Counted from the first letter of the stretch, positions 16,959-26,073 are shown. The stretch is DNA of 64,000 nucleotides from Desulfosporosinus meridiei DSM 13257 (GCF_000231385.2 NC_018515.1:1756501-1820500), one strand, 5' to 3'. Made by a program: numbers and translations. The notes: generated by a model from the sequence alone, not told the origin.

Positions 16959-18770
16959 TTGTACTTAACAAGATTTAAGTATATTCCTTTGATTGGAACC
17001 TTAATGAATTATAAAAAGGAATACTTTAGTAAAGACTTAATTGCCGCATTAACTGTCGCAGTTGTAGTCATTCCCCAGTCAATGGCATATGCATTAATAG
17101 CTGGTGTTAATCCAGTTTATGGTTTGTATACTGCTATTGTATCGACTATCATTGCCTCGGCATTTGGTAGTTCAAATCACGCAATTGCTGGGCCAACAAA
17201 TGCTATTGCACTACTCGTAGCAAGCAGTCTAGGTAAGTATATGGGCCAAGAGAATGTTTATCAGATGCTCTTTTTAATGACGTTTATGGTTGGTGTGTTA
17301 CAGATTCTATTTGGAGTTATAAAACTTGGAAAAGTTATTAACTTTGTGTCTCATTCTGTAGTCATAGGTTTTACAGCCGGGGCAGGGGTATTAATTGGGT
17401 TAGGGCAACTCAGTACTCTGCTGAGTATTTCTATTAAAGATTCTGCTCATATGTCAACGATGCAGAAGTTCTATTATGTTATGACTCATTTAAGTCAGAC
17501 TAATATGTATGCACTTGGACTTGGGGCAATGACTATGGCTATAATTATAGTTTGTAAAAAAATTAATAAGAAGATCCCCGGAGCTTTGATAGGAATCATT
17601 ATTCCAATTATCTTTATTGTTATGTTTTCCCTGGATCAAAAGGGTGTAAAGCTAACAGGATTTATACCATCCTCCCTTCCGCCTTTTAAAATGATTCAAT
17701 TTGACCTTAACGTTATGCAGAATCTTTTTGGTGGGGCAGTAGCAATTGCTATCATTGGCTTAGTTGAGGCTATAGCAATTTCAAAGTCAATCGCCACAAC
17801 CTCAAGGCAGAAAATAGATGCTAACCAAGAGTTTATTGGCCAAGGGCTGGCTAATGCCGGAGCTGCATTCTTTCAATGCTTTGCCGGGTCGGGATCCTTT
17901 ACTCGTTCAGCAATCAATTATCAAAGTGGTGCAGTCACCAGATTTGCCGGAATAATGTCAGGTATCGTAGTTGCCTTAGTCTTATTGTTTTTTGCGCCCT
18001 ATGCACAATATATTCCAAATCCATGTCTTGCTGGTGTAATTCTGGTTATTGCTTATAACATGGTAGATAAAAAGGAAATCATGCATATTGTGAAGGCTGG
18101 AAAGTTTAAATCGGATTCTATTGCCATGTTTACCACAGCTATTGCGACAATTGTAATGCCTCATTTAGATGTGGCAATCTACACAGGAATTGCAATATCT
18201 ATTGCCCTATATCTTAAAGATACTAATAAGGCACCTTTAAAGATACTTCTACCTTCACAAGAAAAGAATGGGCATGTTATTGAAAAAGAAGTTAAATCCC
18301 TTAAAGAAAAAGTTGACATTCTAATCATTCAGTTAGAAGGAAATCTTTTCTTCGGTTCAGCGGAAGATTTACAAACAAAGTTAGATGATCTAACGGATAA
18401 ATCAAAAGTATTTATTCTAAGAATGAAATATGTTGCAACGATTGATTTAACTGCTTTAGGCGCTTTGAAGGTTTTTATAAGAACTGTTAAAGAATCTGGC
18501 GGAATCGTTATCTTCAGTGGAGTAAAATCTGAGTTCAACTCTCTATTGATTAATTCACATGTAACTTCGGATATTGGAGAAGATAACATCTTCATGTCTG
18601 AGAATGAAATTTTTGCCTCATCTACAAATGCATTAGAAAGAGCAAAATCAGTTTTAGGTTGTGAGATCATTGACGGTAAGGACAAATCTGCTGCCTGTAA
18701 CTTATTAGAATCTGAAATTAATACAAATGTAGATAGCGGTATCAAAAATCGAAACACTGCAGCCTTTTAA
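16959..18770 (+). CDS. SulP family sulfate/anion permease with STAS domain
   Basis: A 603-residue inner-membrane transporter of the SulP/SLC26 family. The N-terminal half has the SulP signature region (AALTVAVVVIPQSMAYALIA, VNPVYGLYTA, SSNHAIAGPTNAIALL) followed by about 12 hydrophobic segments. SFTRSAINYQSGA is the second family block. Residues about 440-560 form a cytoplasmic STAS domain (ILIIQLEGNLFFGSAEDL). I chose a TTG start at 16959 because AAAGGTGG lies 7 bases before it and the product then aligns with the start of the second SulP protein. It is followed within 33 bases by a Usp-like gene. Sulfate is the likely substrate from the neighbourhood. Confidence 0.9.
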   Translation: MYLTRFKYIPLIGTLMNYKKEYFSKDLIAALTVAVVVIPQSMAYALIAGVNPVYGLYTAIVSTIIASAFGSSNHAIAGPTNAIALLVASSLGKYMGQENVYQMLFLMTFMVGVLQILFGVIKLGKVINFVSHSVVIGFTAGAGVLIGLGQLSTLLSISIKDSAHMSTMQKFYYVMTHLSQTNMYALGLGAMTMAIIIVCKKINKKIPGALIGIIIPIIFIVMFSLDQKGVKLTGFIPSSLPPFKMIQFDLNVMQNLFGGAVAIAIIGLVEAIAISKSIATTSRQKIDANQEFIGQGLANAGAAFFQCFAGSGSFTRSAINYQSGAVTRFAGIMSGIVVALVLLFFAPYAQYIPNPCLAGVILVIAYNMVDKKEIMHIVKAGKFKSDSIAMFTTAIATIVMPHLDVAIYTGIAISIALYLKDTNKAPLKILLPSQEKNGHVIEKEVKSLKEKVDILIIQLEGNLFFGSAEDLQTKLDDLTDKSKVFILRMKYVATIDLTALGALKVFIRTVKESGGIVIFSGVKSEFNSLLINSHVTSDIGEDNIFMSENEIFASSTNALERAKSVLGCEIIDGKDKSAACNLLESEINTNVDSGIKNRNTAAF

Positions 18771-18803
18771 TTGAGATTAGAAAATTATGAAGGAGGTATT
18801 AAT

Positions 18804-19373
18804 TTGCACGAGTCAACGTTTAATGTTCTTCTTTATTCCGACGGATCCCAGCAGGCTTTTTCAGCCGCAGTTTATGCAGCCAATTTGCTAAAAAGCATGC
18901 CAAATATGCATTTAACCATTGTCCAGGTTCAGGAGAGCGAAGAAGGTTCAATGGGGACAGAGTATAGTTGGATCGATACCTGGCCCGTTAGTCCTACGTC
19001 GGAGTGGATGAAACGTGTCATTGAGTCAGATAATAACGTAAGAAGTTTGTATAATCATATTCTTAATAGAACTAATGAAATTTTCACTGAAAGAGGAAAA
19101 AATGTCAGTCATCATGTGATCTATTGTAATCCTAGCATATCTGACACAGTAGATGCGCTTCTTGAGTATGCGGAAAAGAAAAAGTTCAAGTTGATTATCA
19201 TGGGTACTCGTGGTCTAACCACGCTAAAAGGCTTGATTTTTGGTTGTTTAGCTCACAACGTTCTAAATAGATCACCCATCCCTGTTTTGTTAATTAAGAA
19301 GTTGCCCCAAGACTTCATTGATAATTATTGCTCAGATGATAACAGCAATGTTTTGAAAGTTAATCATCTATAG
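18804..19373 (+). CDS. UspA-like universal stress protein
   Basis: This 189-residue protein has the Usp fold: NVLLYSDGSQQAFSAAVYAA at the N-terminus, MPNMHLTIVQ as strand 2, and IIMGTRGLTTLKGLIFGC near the end. The last corresponds to the ATP-binding G-X2-G-X9-G(S/T) motif but ends in Cys instead of Ser/Thr. A long insertion around residues 50-90 is shared with its three paralogues here. The TTG start follows AAGGAGGT. It is co-transcribed with the SulP gene and may bind its STAS domain or sense nucleotides (inference). Confidence 0.8.
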   Translation: MHESTFNVLLYSDGSQQAFSAAVYAANLLKSMPNMHLTIVQVQESEEGSMGTEYSWIDTWPVSPTSEWMKRVIESDNNVRSLYNHILNRTNEIFTERGKNVSHHVIYCNPSISDTVDALLEYAEKKKFKLIIMGTRGLTTLKGLIFGCLAHNVLNRSPIPVLLIKKLPQDFIDNYCSDDNSNVLKVNHL

Positions 19374-19417
19374 TCTCGGTTCTCTCAGTTGATCTCCAAC
19401 CTTTTTGTGAAAAATAC

Positions 19418-19455
19418 AATCAGCCCCGTAGAGAATCGTCTCTTCGGGGCTGATT
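19418..19455 (+). terminator. Hairpin terminator after the SulP-Usp unit
   Basis: AATCAGCCCCG pairs with CGGGGCTGATT around a partly paired GAGA/TCTC inner stem. The T-run after it is short (CGGTTT), so termination may be partial and read into the next gene. Confidence 0.65.
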
Positions 19456-19525
19456 CGGTTTAGATCATTTCACGAGAACTCATTTTGGTGTATATTACTA
19501 TCATAATTAGAAAGGCGGGATCAGG

Positions 19526-20143
19526 TTGACTGATTCAACTCTTAACAGAGCTTTGTCTTTGACGGATCAGGCGAACGGGAAGTCGAGAGAGATGATTTCT
19601 CCAATCTGGTTACTATTTAATCCTAAGCATCCTGCTGTGAAACATTATATTTGGACGCCTGTATTGGCGGAAATTCAAGACCAGGTATATAGGGAATTGC
19701 GTAATAGGATAGATTCTTCTAAAATTTATACGCGGTTTGCTGTTTCCGACAGTAGGATAGTTCCGAACACATTGAATTGGTGGGATACTAAAGTGGCCGC
19801 AGAGATAGCCAATTTTCGAGAGTTTGCTTCATTGCACAAGCCGAAAATCTTAATATCTTTTGGTGCCTTTCCCTTTGAATTTTTAAGACGAGTCTATGGA
19901 ATGAAACCTGAGAAAGGCCCAAAGTCTTGGGGAACATCAAATTTAGGGGACGAATTTATAAAATCAATTGAGCACTTCGATCTCAATAAAACAAATATTT
20001 TTCCTTTACTTCGCAGAATTGTCGAAAGTGATAAGTATATTGATGATCATGATTATAACGATAAATATTTTAAATACGTTGGGACAAATATTGCCAGGAG
20101 AATTATCGAGCATAAGGATCAACTAAATATTTGGATGGATTAA
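19526..20143 (+). CDS. Orphan family protein, copy 1 of 5
   Basis: I do not recognise this 205-residue soluble protein, but four other copies lie in the window. Shared blocks are SPIWLLFNPKHP near the N-terminus, EIQDQVYRELRNRI, IVPNTLNWW, the KPKILISFGAFPFEFLRR core, KPEKGPKSWG, and a C-terminal HKDQLNIWMD. The layout (an NPK loop, a hydrophobic strand ending SFGA-F-E-FLRR, then P-LLRR) faintly resembles the uracil-DNA-glycosylase superfamily fold, but the catalytic motifs are not intact; this is speculation. It begins with TTG after AAAGGCGGG and follows the SulP-Usp pair. Confidence 0.7.
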   Translation: MTDSTLNRALSLTDQANGKSREMISPIWLLFNPKHPAVKHYIWTPVLAEIQDQVYRELRNRIDSSKIYTRFAVSDSRIVPNTLNWWDTKVAAEIANFREFASLHKPKILISFGAFPFEFLRRVYGMKPEKGPKSWGTSNLGDEFIKSIEHFDLNKTNIFPLLRRIVESDKYIDDHDYNDKYFKYVGTNIARRIIEHKDQLNIWMD

Positions 20144-20193
20144 AAAGCGAGATTACTGAGTTGTATAATAGTTATAATAAGAGAATCTAATTA

Positions 20194-20229
20194 GGCTTCA
20201 TAGAGATTAACCTCCCTATGAAGCTTTTT
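20194..20229 (+). terminator. Rho-independent terminator after orphan copy 1
   Basis: GCTTCATAG pairs with CTATGAAGC and is followed by TTTTT. Confidence 0.8.
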
Positions 20230-20491
20230 GTAGTTTGTTTTTTATCAAAAAGGACAACAATTAAAAATTAAAGAATTTGATTAAGAAGAATTGAGTTTGA
20301 TCAACAGGCCAACCTTATCATTGGAGTAAGAAAGTAATTTGCCAGCTTTTACATCTCTAAGTAGGTTAACTAGTAATTTACTGGTGTTATGTTGCCCGAA
20401 AACATGTCAAATGAACATACATTTACTATCAGATAACAAACCTATTAATTCCTCTATCAGGTATATTAATTATGAGCATATTGTTTTGCTC

Positions 20492-20539
20492 TAGACACAT
20501 TTCTTTCATAATGTTAATCTCTAATTGTGATGAATCACA
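20492..20539 (+). promoter_or_regulatory. Regulon promoter with overlapping TGTGA-N4-TCACA palindrome
   Basis: TAGACA (20492-20497), 17 bases ending TGT, TAATCT (20515-20520). Five bases after the -10 box is TGTGATGAATCACA (20526-20539), a perfect palindrome around the expected transcription start, well placed for a repressor of the CRP/FNR type. Confidence 0.6.
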
Positions 20540-20617
20540 CATGATAGATAAAGAGAGGGGGTAATCAAAATAATTAGCTAGGGTCGTACTGGTTCTAGAA
20601 ATAGATAGATATATATA

Positions 20618-20650
20618 AAGCTGCCTGATGGCCGCTAAGAAATTTAATCG
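20618..20650 (+). promoter_or_regulatory. Conserved leader hairpin element, copy 1 of 4
   Basis: GCTGCC-TGAT-GGCCGC forms a short stem with one internal mismatch. It is followed by the conserved single strand TAAGAAATTTAATCG. It lies in the 5' leader about 100 bases after the promoter and 130 before the start codon. Other copies are at 28661, 32832 and 34703. Confidence 0.6.
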
Positions 20651-20779
20651 AGTTAATTAAATGCTTAAAGTCATAAACATGAGGATTTTGAGTTAGTGAA
20701 CTAAACTCTATTAATCATAGGTTACCAGCCAAAGTTCTTATGTGAATGGCAGTACAAGCAAAGAAAGGTGGAAGTAATT

Positions 20780-21412
20780 TTGTCCTGCTTGACTCCAAGA
20801 GAAACTTTTTCTAAGGGTGAGAGTATGAAGAGAGAACTAGGAGAAAGAACTTATCCGATATGGCTATTAATAAACCCCAAATACCCAGCAGTTCGCCATG
20901 ATATTTGGAGACCTATATTAGATGAGATCCAAGACAGAGTATTTAGAGAATTGTATACTAGAATAGACACTTCTAATATTTATATTCGTAGTGCTGTAAA
21001 TGACGGAGGTATCGTTCCAAATACTTTAAACTGGTGGGGTAAGGAGGTAGCAAAAGAAATAGAGTATTACAGAGAGATCGTAAATGAACACAAGCCCAAG
21101 ATGCTCATTTCTTTTGGCGCATTTCCCTTTGAATTTGCGAGGCGTGTCTTTGAGGTAAAACCAGAAAAAGGACCGAAAGCCTGGAGTTCTTCCATTCTTA
21201 AAGATGAATTTGAAAATGCTATGGAAAATTTTGATATTAACCAAACTAACAGGATACCACTGCTCAGGCGTGTGATTCCCACAGATAAATTCATCGAAAA
21301 CCACAATTTTCTTTCGCGGACAGACCGGGAGACTTATTTTCAGCATGTTGGCGCAAAAATTGCGGAAATAATAATCGAAAATAAAGAACATCTAGATATC
21401 TGGATTAAGTAA
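20780..21412 (+). CDS. Orphan family protein, copy 2 of 5
   Basis: A 210-residue member of the same unrecognised family as the gene at 19526. It has TYPIWLLINPKYP, EIQDRVFRELYTRIDTSNIY, IVPNTLNWWGKEVA, KPKMLISFGAFPFEFARR, KPEKGPKAWS and ENKEHLDIWIK. I chose the TTG at 20780, 8 bases after AAAGGTGG; the earlier GTG overlaps that site, and an internal ATG would give MKRELGERTYPIW. It has a full regulon promoter and the leader element, and stands 69 bases before a response regulator gene, so the two may be co-transcribed. Function unknown. Confidence 0.72.
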   Translation: MSCLTPRETFSKGESMKRELGERTYPIWLLINPKYPAVRHDIWRPILDEIQDRVFRELYTRIDTSNIYIRSAVNDGGIVPNTLNWWGKEVAKEIEYYREIVNEHKPKMLISFGAFPFEFARRVFEVKPEKGPKAWSSSILKDEFENAMENFDINQTNRIPLLRRVIPTDKFIENHNFLSRTDRETYFQHVGAKIAEIIIENKEHLDIWIK

Positions 21413-21481
21413 AACTAACAACAAGGTGAACAAGCGGATTTCCTATTTGTCACTTTCCGTTAAGCGAAGGAAGTGTTTTTG

Positions 21482-22837
21482 TTGAATAAGATACTAGTCA
21501 TTGATGATGAAGAGCATCTGTGTTGGGCTCTCGAAAAAGGCCTCCGACAGGAAGGGTATCAGGTGATAACTGCCACACGGGGGAAAGAAGGCCTGGAACT
21601 AATTCAGAAAGAAACACCTTCCTTAGTTCTGCTTGATCTCAAAATGCCTGAAATGGATGGCTTAGAAGTGTTGGTCAAAGCCAGAGAACTCTTCCCAAAG
21701 CTTCTGGTAATTATGATTACTGCTCATGGATCAATTGATACTGCCATTGAAGCTATGAAGCTTGGGGCAATTGATTATATTTCCAAGCCATTTGACCTTA
21801 ATGAGCTCAAGATAGTTGTGAGGCAGGCCTTAATGGTAAGCCGTTTACGGGAAGAAGTTGTTTTTTTGCGCTCTGAACTGAATAAAAAACATGGCCGAAT
21901 TTTAGGCAACAGCCCGGCAATACAAGAAGTAAATAACCTTATTGAGAGGGTTGCCGATAGCAATGCAACTGTAATGATTACCGGAGAAAGTGGTACAGGA
22001 AAAGAAGTTACGGCACTTTCAATTCACAATCTAAGCTATCGCCGAGAAAAGTCCTATGTTCCTATCAACTGCGCAGCACTCCCCGAAACGCTACTAGAAA
22101 GTGAATTGTTTGGCCATGAAAAGGGAGCATTCACGGGTGCTGTGAGTAGAAAGCTAGGTCGCTTTGAATTAGCTGATAAGGGAACAATATTTTTGGATGA
22201 GGTTACTGAAATGCCTCTGTCAATGCAAGTTAAACTCCTTAGAGTACTTCAGGAAAGACAGTTTGAAAGGGTAGGAGGAACCGAAAGCATCAAGGTTGAT
22301 GTAAGGGTTATAGCTGCAACAAACCGGGATCCGATGGACTGCATTAAACGAGGAACTTTCAGGGAAGATCTGTACTACCGTTTAAATGTACTACCGATTC
22401 ACATTCCCCCCTTAAGGGAAAGATCGGAAGATATATCACTATTGACCATGCACTTTATGCAAAAATTTAATCCCTCTCAAGAACAAATGATCTCTCCTGA
22501 GGCTTTAACATTATTAATGAACTATGAATGGCCCGGGAACATTCGAGAGTTGCAAAATGTAATCGAAAGGTCTGTCATCCTCTCTCAAGGGCAGGAGATT
22601 AAGGTGCAACATCTACCGAAAGAAATACAAAAAGTTGAAAACAAAAAAAGCGATGCAGATCAAGGTTTGATTCTTAATTTTCCTGACAAGGGGATTTCAT
22701 TCGATGAAGTAGAAAGAGAATTGATTCTTAAGGCTCTTGAGAAAAGCAGAGGTAATCAGACTAAGGCAGCACAGCTACTTGGACTTACACGATCAGCACT
22801 CCTTTATAGGGCTCAAAAGTACCAAGTAAAATTATAG
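21482..22837 (+). CDS. NtrC-family sigma-54-dependent response regulator
   Basis: The N-terminal receiver domain has ILVIDDE with D8/D9, the phosphorylation site near D52 (LLDLKMPEMDG) and a C-terminal lysine in YISKPF. A AAA+ domain follows with GESGTGKE, the sigma-54-contacting GAFTGA loop near residue 215 and FLDEVTEMP. It ends in a Fis-type helix-turn-helix (NQTKAAQLLGLTRSALL). All parts needed for activating sigma-54 RNA polymerase are intact. TTG at 21482 gives MNKILVIDDE, the usual start; GTG at 21473 is possible. The probable partner is the kinase at 26625 and a likely target is the sigma-54 promoter at 26420-26435 (inference). Confidence 0.9.
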   Translation: MNKILVIDDEEHLCWALEKGLRQEGYQVITATRGKEGLELIQKETPSLVLLDLKMPEMDGLEVLVKARELFPKLLVIMITAHGSIDTAIEAMKLGAIDYISKPFDLNELKIVVRQALMVSRLREEVVFLRSELNKKHGRILGNSPAIQEVNNLIERVADSNATVMITGESGTGKEVTALSIHNLSYRREKSYVPINCAALPETLLESELFGHEKGAFTGAVSRKLGRFELADKGTIFLDEVTEMPLSMQVKLLRVLQERQFERVGGTESIKVDVRVIAATNRDPMDCIKRGTFREDLYYRLNVLPIHIPPLRERSEDISLLTMHFMQKFNPSQEQMISPEALTLLMNYEWPGNIRELQNVIERSVILSQGQEIKVQHLPKEIQKVENKKSDADQGLILNFPDKGISFDEVERELILKALEKSRGNQTKAAQLLGLTRSALLYRAQKYQVKL

Positions 22838-22878
22838 TGGAAAATCTACAATGGTTCTATGTAGATAGGGAGGGAACT

Positions 22879-23145
22879 ATGAGAGAGACTTCAAAGTGCA
22901 GCCAATGTATTAATAAAGAGTTATGCCATATTCGCTCAAGTCTTAATAGGATTATTAATGATGTAATCAAGACTTCAGAAGCAGAAGTACACCAATTATC
23001 ACCTAAAGAGATAGACTTTATAATATATACAGATATTTCGATAATACCAACACGCTGTGAGAGTTTTAAATGCCGTCCGGAGTCGTCTGGAATTAGAGAG
23101 GGTTTATCTGCATTTAGATTACCATTGGCAACGCCTGCAATATGA
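22879..23145 (+). CDS. Small cysteine-rich protein, unknown
   Basis: An 88-residue protein of no recognised family. The N-terminus has CSQCINKELC (C7, C10, C16) and a second pair comes late in TRCESFKC, so a metal or Fe-S site is possible. The ATG follows AGGGAGGG by 4 bases and lies 41 bases after the response regulator stop; a longer GTG start at 22837 would overlap that stop. It ends at a bidirectional terminator, so it is the last gene of the regulator transcript. Confidence 0.6.
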   Translation: MRETSKCSQCINKELCHIRSSLNRIINDVIKTSEAEVHQLSPKEIDFIIYTDISIIPTRCESFKCRPESSGIREGLSAFRLPLATPAI

Positions 23146-23210
23146 TTAAACTGCTATTATTAACTCGATACTCTAGGCGCCCTGTTGATTATCAGGGGGC
23201 GATTAAATAT

Positions 23211-23259
23211 TTGAAATAGCCCTCGAAAGATTAGATGATCTTTTCGAGGGCTATTTCAA
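23211..23259. terminator. Bidirectional terminator between convergent genes
   Basis: TTGAAATAGCCCTCGAAAGA and its reverse complement (with one extra T) form a 20-base stem around an 8-base loop. T-rich ends on both strands serve the small Cys-rich gene (+) and the second SulP gene (-). Confidence 0.9.
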
Positions 23260-23267
23260 ATAATGTT

Positions 23268-24992
23268 TTAGTATGCTTGGACAGATCGGTTCTCCGAGGT
23301 ATAGCTGACACTTCTAACAAAAGAGTTTGCATGCTCTATAGCTTTCTCAGATGAGGCAAAAACTTCATCTTCTTCCATATAGATATTTTCTTTACCGACG
23401 TGATCAACAATGTCCATTTTTCTCAGCATGCCTAAGATGTTTGGTGTAACTCCAGAAAGAATAACCTTTTTTTCTTCCTTTAAAGCTCGGTCAATATAAG
23501 TTTCAATAACTTCCATTGCCGTAATATCGATGATTGAAACGCCTTTGAAACGTAAGAGATAAACTTTGGAGTTTGGGAATGAGTCGCTTAACTTCTTGTC
23601 AAGATCCGCTGAGGATCCGAAATATAGGTTTCCCTCTAGTTGATGAATTGCAACGGCGGTGTCATTCTTACGGGCTAATTGTTCAATAAATTGCCCGTTA
23701 TTTGCGCTGACCGTTTCTAAAGTTCTGACGGTAGCTACGGCAGAATCCTTTAGGTATAGAATTACTGAGACAGCAACTCCGGCATAAATTGCTTGCTCTA
23801 AATGAGGGGCAAAAATGGTCGTCAACATGGTCACCAGTAGGACGATGGCATCATTACGATTAGTTGTTGTAACCTTTACTAAAGCTCGTTTATCAATCAT
23901 TGAGTAGGCAACTACCATGATAACCCCAGCTAAACTTGCATTTGGAATATATCTCGCGTAGGGAGCAAAGAAAAATAAGACAATGAGGATTATCAAACCT
24001 ACCAGCACACCTGTTAACCGGGTTTTTCCTCCATTTTGATGGGTTATAGCAGAACGTGTAAAGGAACCGGAGCCTGCTATACTGCTGAAAAATGATCCTA
24101 CTAAATTAGCTATTCCTTGGCCAATAAACTCCTGATTGGGATCTATTTTTTGTTGGGTTTTAGTTGCAATTGACTTGGAAATTGATACTGCTTCAACTAA
24201 ACCAATAATGGCAATGACGGCTGCTCCGGTACCTAAATCGCCAATAGCAGAGAGATTGAAGTTGGGCATGCTTAGCGGTGGTATAGCTTGAGGAATTTGT
24301 CCGACAACTTTTACTCCTAATTCCTCTAACCCTAAGATCATCACGAGAACTACTGAAAAGATAACACTTAACAAAGCACCGGGGATATTCTTATTAATTA
24401 TTTTACTGATTATAATTATTGTTATAGTAAAAAGGCCAACTCCTAAAGCATAATAATTAATTTTATCAATACTCTGTAAACAAGCAACTACTTTTCCAAT
24501 ACTTGAAAGGTGTGGATCAGGCAGACTAACTCCCATTATGTTATTTAGCTGACCCATAGCAATAATAACACCTGCTCCGGCGGTAAAGCCTACGATTACA
24601 GCATGAGAAACATAGTTGACTAAAGAACCCAGTTTTAGTACCCCCATGGTAAATTGTATAGCTCCCACTAAAAAGGTTAGGAGAAATAAGTTTGCAAAAA
24701 AGTTATTGCTTCCTGCAAAGGGTATCATATAGGATGCTATCAAGAGACAGATAGCATTAGTTGGCCCGGTGGCCAACTGATTAGAACTTCCAAACGAAGA
24801 AGCAATAATTGTTAGCACAATACCAGAGTATAAACCGTAGGCTGGGTGAACACCGGCGATCATTGCATAAGCCATAGTTTGAGGTAAGGCAACTACTGCA
24901 ACAGTTAATGCAGCGATTAGATCAAATCTGAAATTCTTTTTATCATAATTGATTAAGGTATCAATAAGTGGAATAAACTTTAAAATGTTCAT
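23268..24992 (-). CDS. SulP family sulfate/anion permease with STAS domain, second copy
   Basis: A 574-residue paralogue of the permease at 16959. It has IPLIDTLINYDKKNF at the N-terminus, the SulP block AALTVAVVALPQTMAYAMIA, HPAYGLYSG, SSNQLATGPTNAICLL, GSFTRSAITHQNGG, about 12 membrane segments, and a C-terminal STAS domain (VAIHQLEGNLYFGSSADLDK). The ATG at 24992 follows TTTGGAGGC; a longer start gives ten extra residues over the ribosome site. It is the last gene of a minus-strand series: 55-residue protein, orphan family copy 3, a 24-codon frame and this permease. Sulfate is the likely substrate. Confidence 0.9.
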   Translation of the reverse strand: MNILKFIPLIDTLINYDKKNFRFDLIAALTVAVVALPQTMAYAMIAGVHPAYGLYSGIVLTIIASSFGSSNQLATGPTNAICLLIASYMIPFAGSNNFFANLFLLTFLVGAIQFTMGVLKLGSLVNYVSHAVIVGFTAGAGVIIAMGQLNNIMGVSLPDPHLSSIGKVVACLQSIDKINYYALGVGLFTITIIIISKIINKNIPGALLSVIFSVVLVMILGLEELGVKVVGQIPQAIPPLSMPNFNLSAIGDLGTGAAVIAIIGLVEAVSISKSIATKTQQKIDPNQEFIGQGIANLVGSFFSSIAGSGSFTRSAITHQNGGKTRLTGVLVGLIILIVLFFFAPYARYIPNASLAGVIMVVAYSMIDKRALVKVTTTNRNDAIVLLVTMLTTIFAPHLEQAIYAGVAVSVILYLKDSAVATVRTLETVSANNGQFIEQLARKNDTAVAIHQLEGNLYFGSSADLDKKLSDSFPNSKVYLLRFKGVSIIDITAMEVIETYIDRALKEEKKVILSGVTPNILGMLRKMDIVDHVGKENIYMEEDEVFASSEKAIEHANSFVRSVSYTSENRSVQAY

Positions 24993-25200
24993 GGTTATTG
25001 CCTCCAAACAGTAATTTTTCACTACTAATCATGTAATAACTTAAATGAGGTTTGTGAAACATAGTACGTATTTAGCTGAACTTATTTATTAGCATATGGT
25101 TTAGTAGATGACGCAGAGGAGGAAATCAACTTTAGAATATTCCTCGGCTGTGAAGGATCTACTATTCGGAGAATATACAAAGATTTCTTAATGGTTATGC

Positions 25201-25239
25201 GCTTCCGGCGTTCTCTGCTTGAGGAATGTCACCGGAAGC
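25201..25239 (-). other. Hairpin in the leader of the second SulP gene
   Basis: GCTTCCGG and CCGGAAGC form an 8-base GC-rich perfect stem with a 23-base loop, about 40 bases downstream of a 24-codon reading frame and 210 bases before the permease start. The order small frame, hairpin, permease is attenuator-like, but no T-run follows. Confidence 0.4.
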
Positions 25240-25276
25240 ATGATAACTTGGGTCTAAACTCCCGTGGATTCAACTA

Positions 25277-25351
25277 TTATTTTTCGCTGATTGGCCAAAG
25301 CCAGTCTCCAAAGAAAACTAAATAGTCCCAACAGAATTTTAAGGTGCTCAT
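25277..25351 (-). CDS. 24-residue aromatic-rich small ORF (possible leader peptide)
   Basis: An ATG frame of 24 residues with AGAAAGGATG upstream at good spacing. The product is aromatic-rich: three Trp (8, 17, 19), three Phe, one Tyr, in LKFCWDYLVFFGDWLWP, so it could be a tiny membrane-associated peptide or a translated leader. It lies between orphan copy 3 and the second SulP gene. Only the ribosome site, composition and position support it. Confidence 0.45.
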   Translation of the reverse strand: MSTLKFCWDYLVFFGDWLWPISEK

Positions 25352-25473
25352 TTTAATCATCCTTTCTCTTATAAATAGTAGTTTAGCATAACGGTTAATT
25401 GAGTTGCGGAGGTAAATTAGGATGCATACGTTAAGAGAATTAATAAATTAGTTAGAGATATTAGAGCACGTAA

Positions 25474-26073
25474 TTAAATCCATATTTCCAGATGATCTTT
25501 GTTTTCGATAATTCTTTCAGCAATCTTCGTTGCAACATCATAATAGTAACTATCTTGGTCTAGCCAATCTTTGGTATTGGTTTTAGAAATTCTTCGCACT
25601 AAAGGAATACAGTTTGGTCGATTTATATCAAAGTTGGCAATTGCCTGCTCAAATTCGTTGCTTAAATTTCCTGTATTCCAATACTTAGTTTGACCTTGGG
25701 AGCCTTGATCGAAGGCTCGCTTGATATACTCATTGGTAATGGCACCAAAAGTAATTAGAAGCTTAGGTTGGTACCTATAGACACTCTCTTTGAGTATTAG
25801 AATCTTTTTAGTTAACTCCTCCTCCATTGAAGTGTTACATATTTTTCCTATATCACTGAAAGCGCTCAGAATAAATATATTTCTACTGTTAATCCTTGCT
25901 CTGAGTTTACGATAGACTTTATCCTGAATCTCATACATTACTGGATTCCATATATTACTAATGTCATCAGGGTATTTCGGATTTGCGATGAGCCAGATTG
26001 GAAAAGATTTATCTCCTGCTTCAATTTTCATCTGCTCAATAGGCGAATGATTATTGAGTAATAAGCTGGACAA
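25474..26073 (-). CDS. Orphan family protein, copy 3 of 5 (most divergent)
   Basis: A 199-residue member of the five-copy family. Recognisable blocks are SFPIWLIANPKYP, YEIQDKVYRKLRARINSRNI, QPKLLITFGAITNEYIKR, NFDINRPNCIPLVRR and ENKDHLEIWI. It lacks the NTLNWW block that the other four share (here ICNTSMEEEL), and PEKGPK is replaced by GSQGQTK. That makes the LITFGA core and the C-terminal IIENKDHLEIWI the most constrained parts. The TTG at 26073 follows AAAGGAGG by 8 bases. It lies between the 55-residue gene and the second SulP gene in a probable sigma-54-driven operon. Function unknown. Confidence 0.72.
   Translation of the reverse strand: MSSLLLNNHSPIEQMKIEAGDKSFPIWLIANPKYPDDISNIWNPVMYEIQDKVYRKLRARINSRNIFILSAFSDIGKICNTSMEEELTKKILILKESVYRYQPKLLITFGAITNEYIKRAFDQGSQGQTKYWNTGNLSNEFEQAIANFDINRPNCIPLVRRISKTNTKDWLDQDSYYYDVATKIAERIIENKDHLEIWI

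Larger units (their letters stand above)
20144..20779 (+). other. Intergenic region with terminator, regulon promoter, operator and leader element
   Basis: About 635 bases without a gene. In order it holds a terminator (20194-20229), about 260 AT-rich bases with nothing recognised, a regulon promoter with an operator-like palindrome (20492-20539), and a 240-base leader containing the repeated hairpin element (20618-20650). Confidence 0.55.

Noticed and set aside
18329-18757. A 142-codon frame antisense to the STAS end of the first SulP gene
   Set aside because: It overlaps a well-supported domain and has no start signal.
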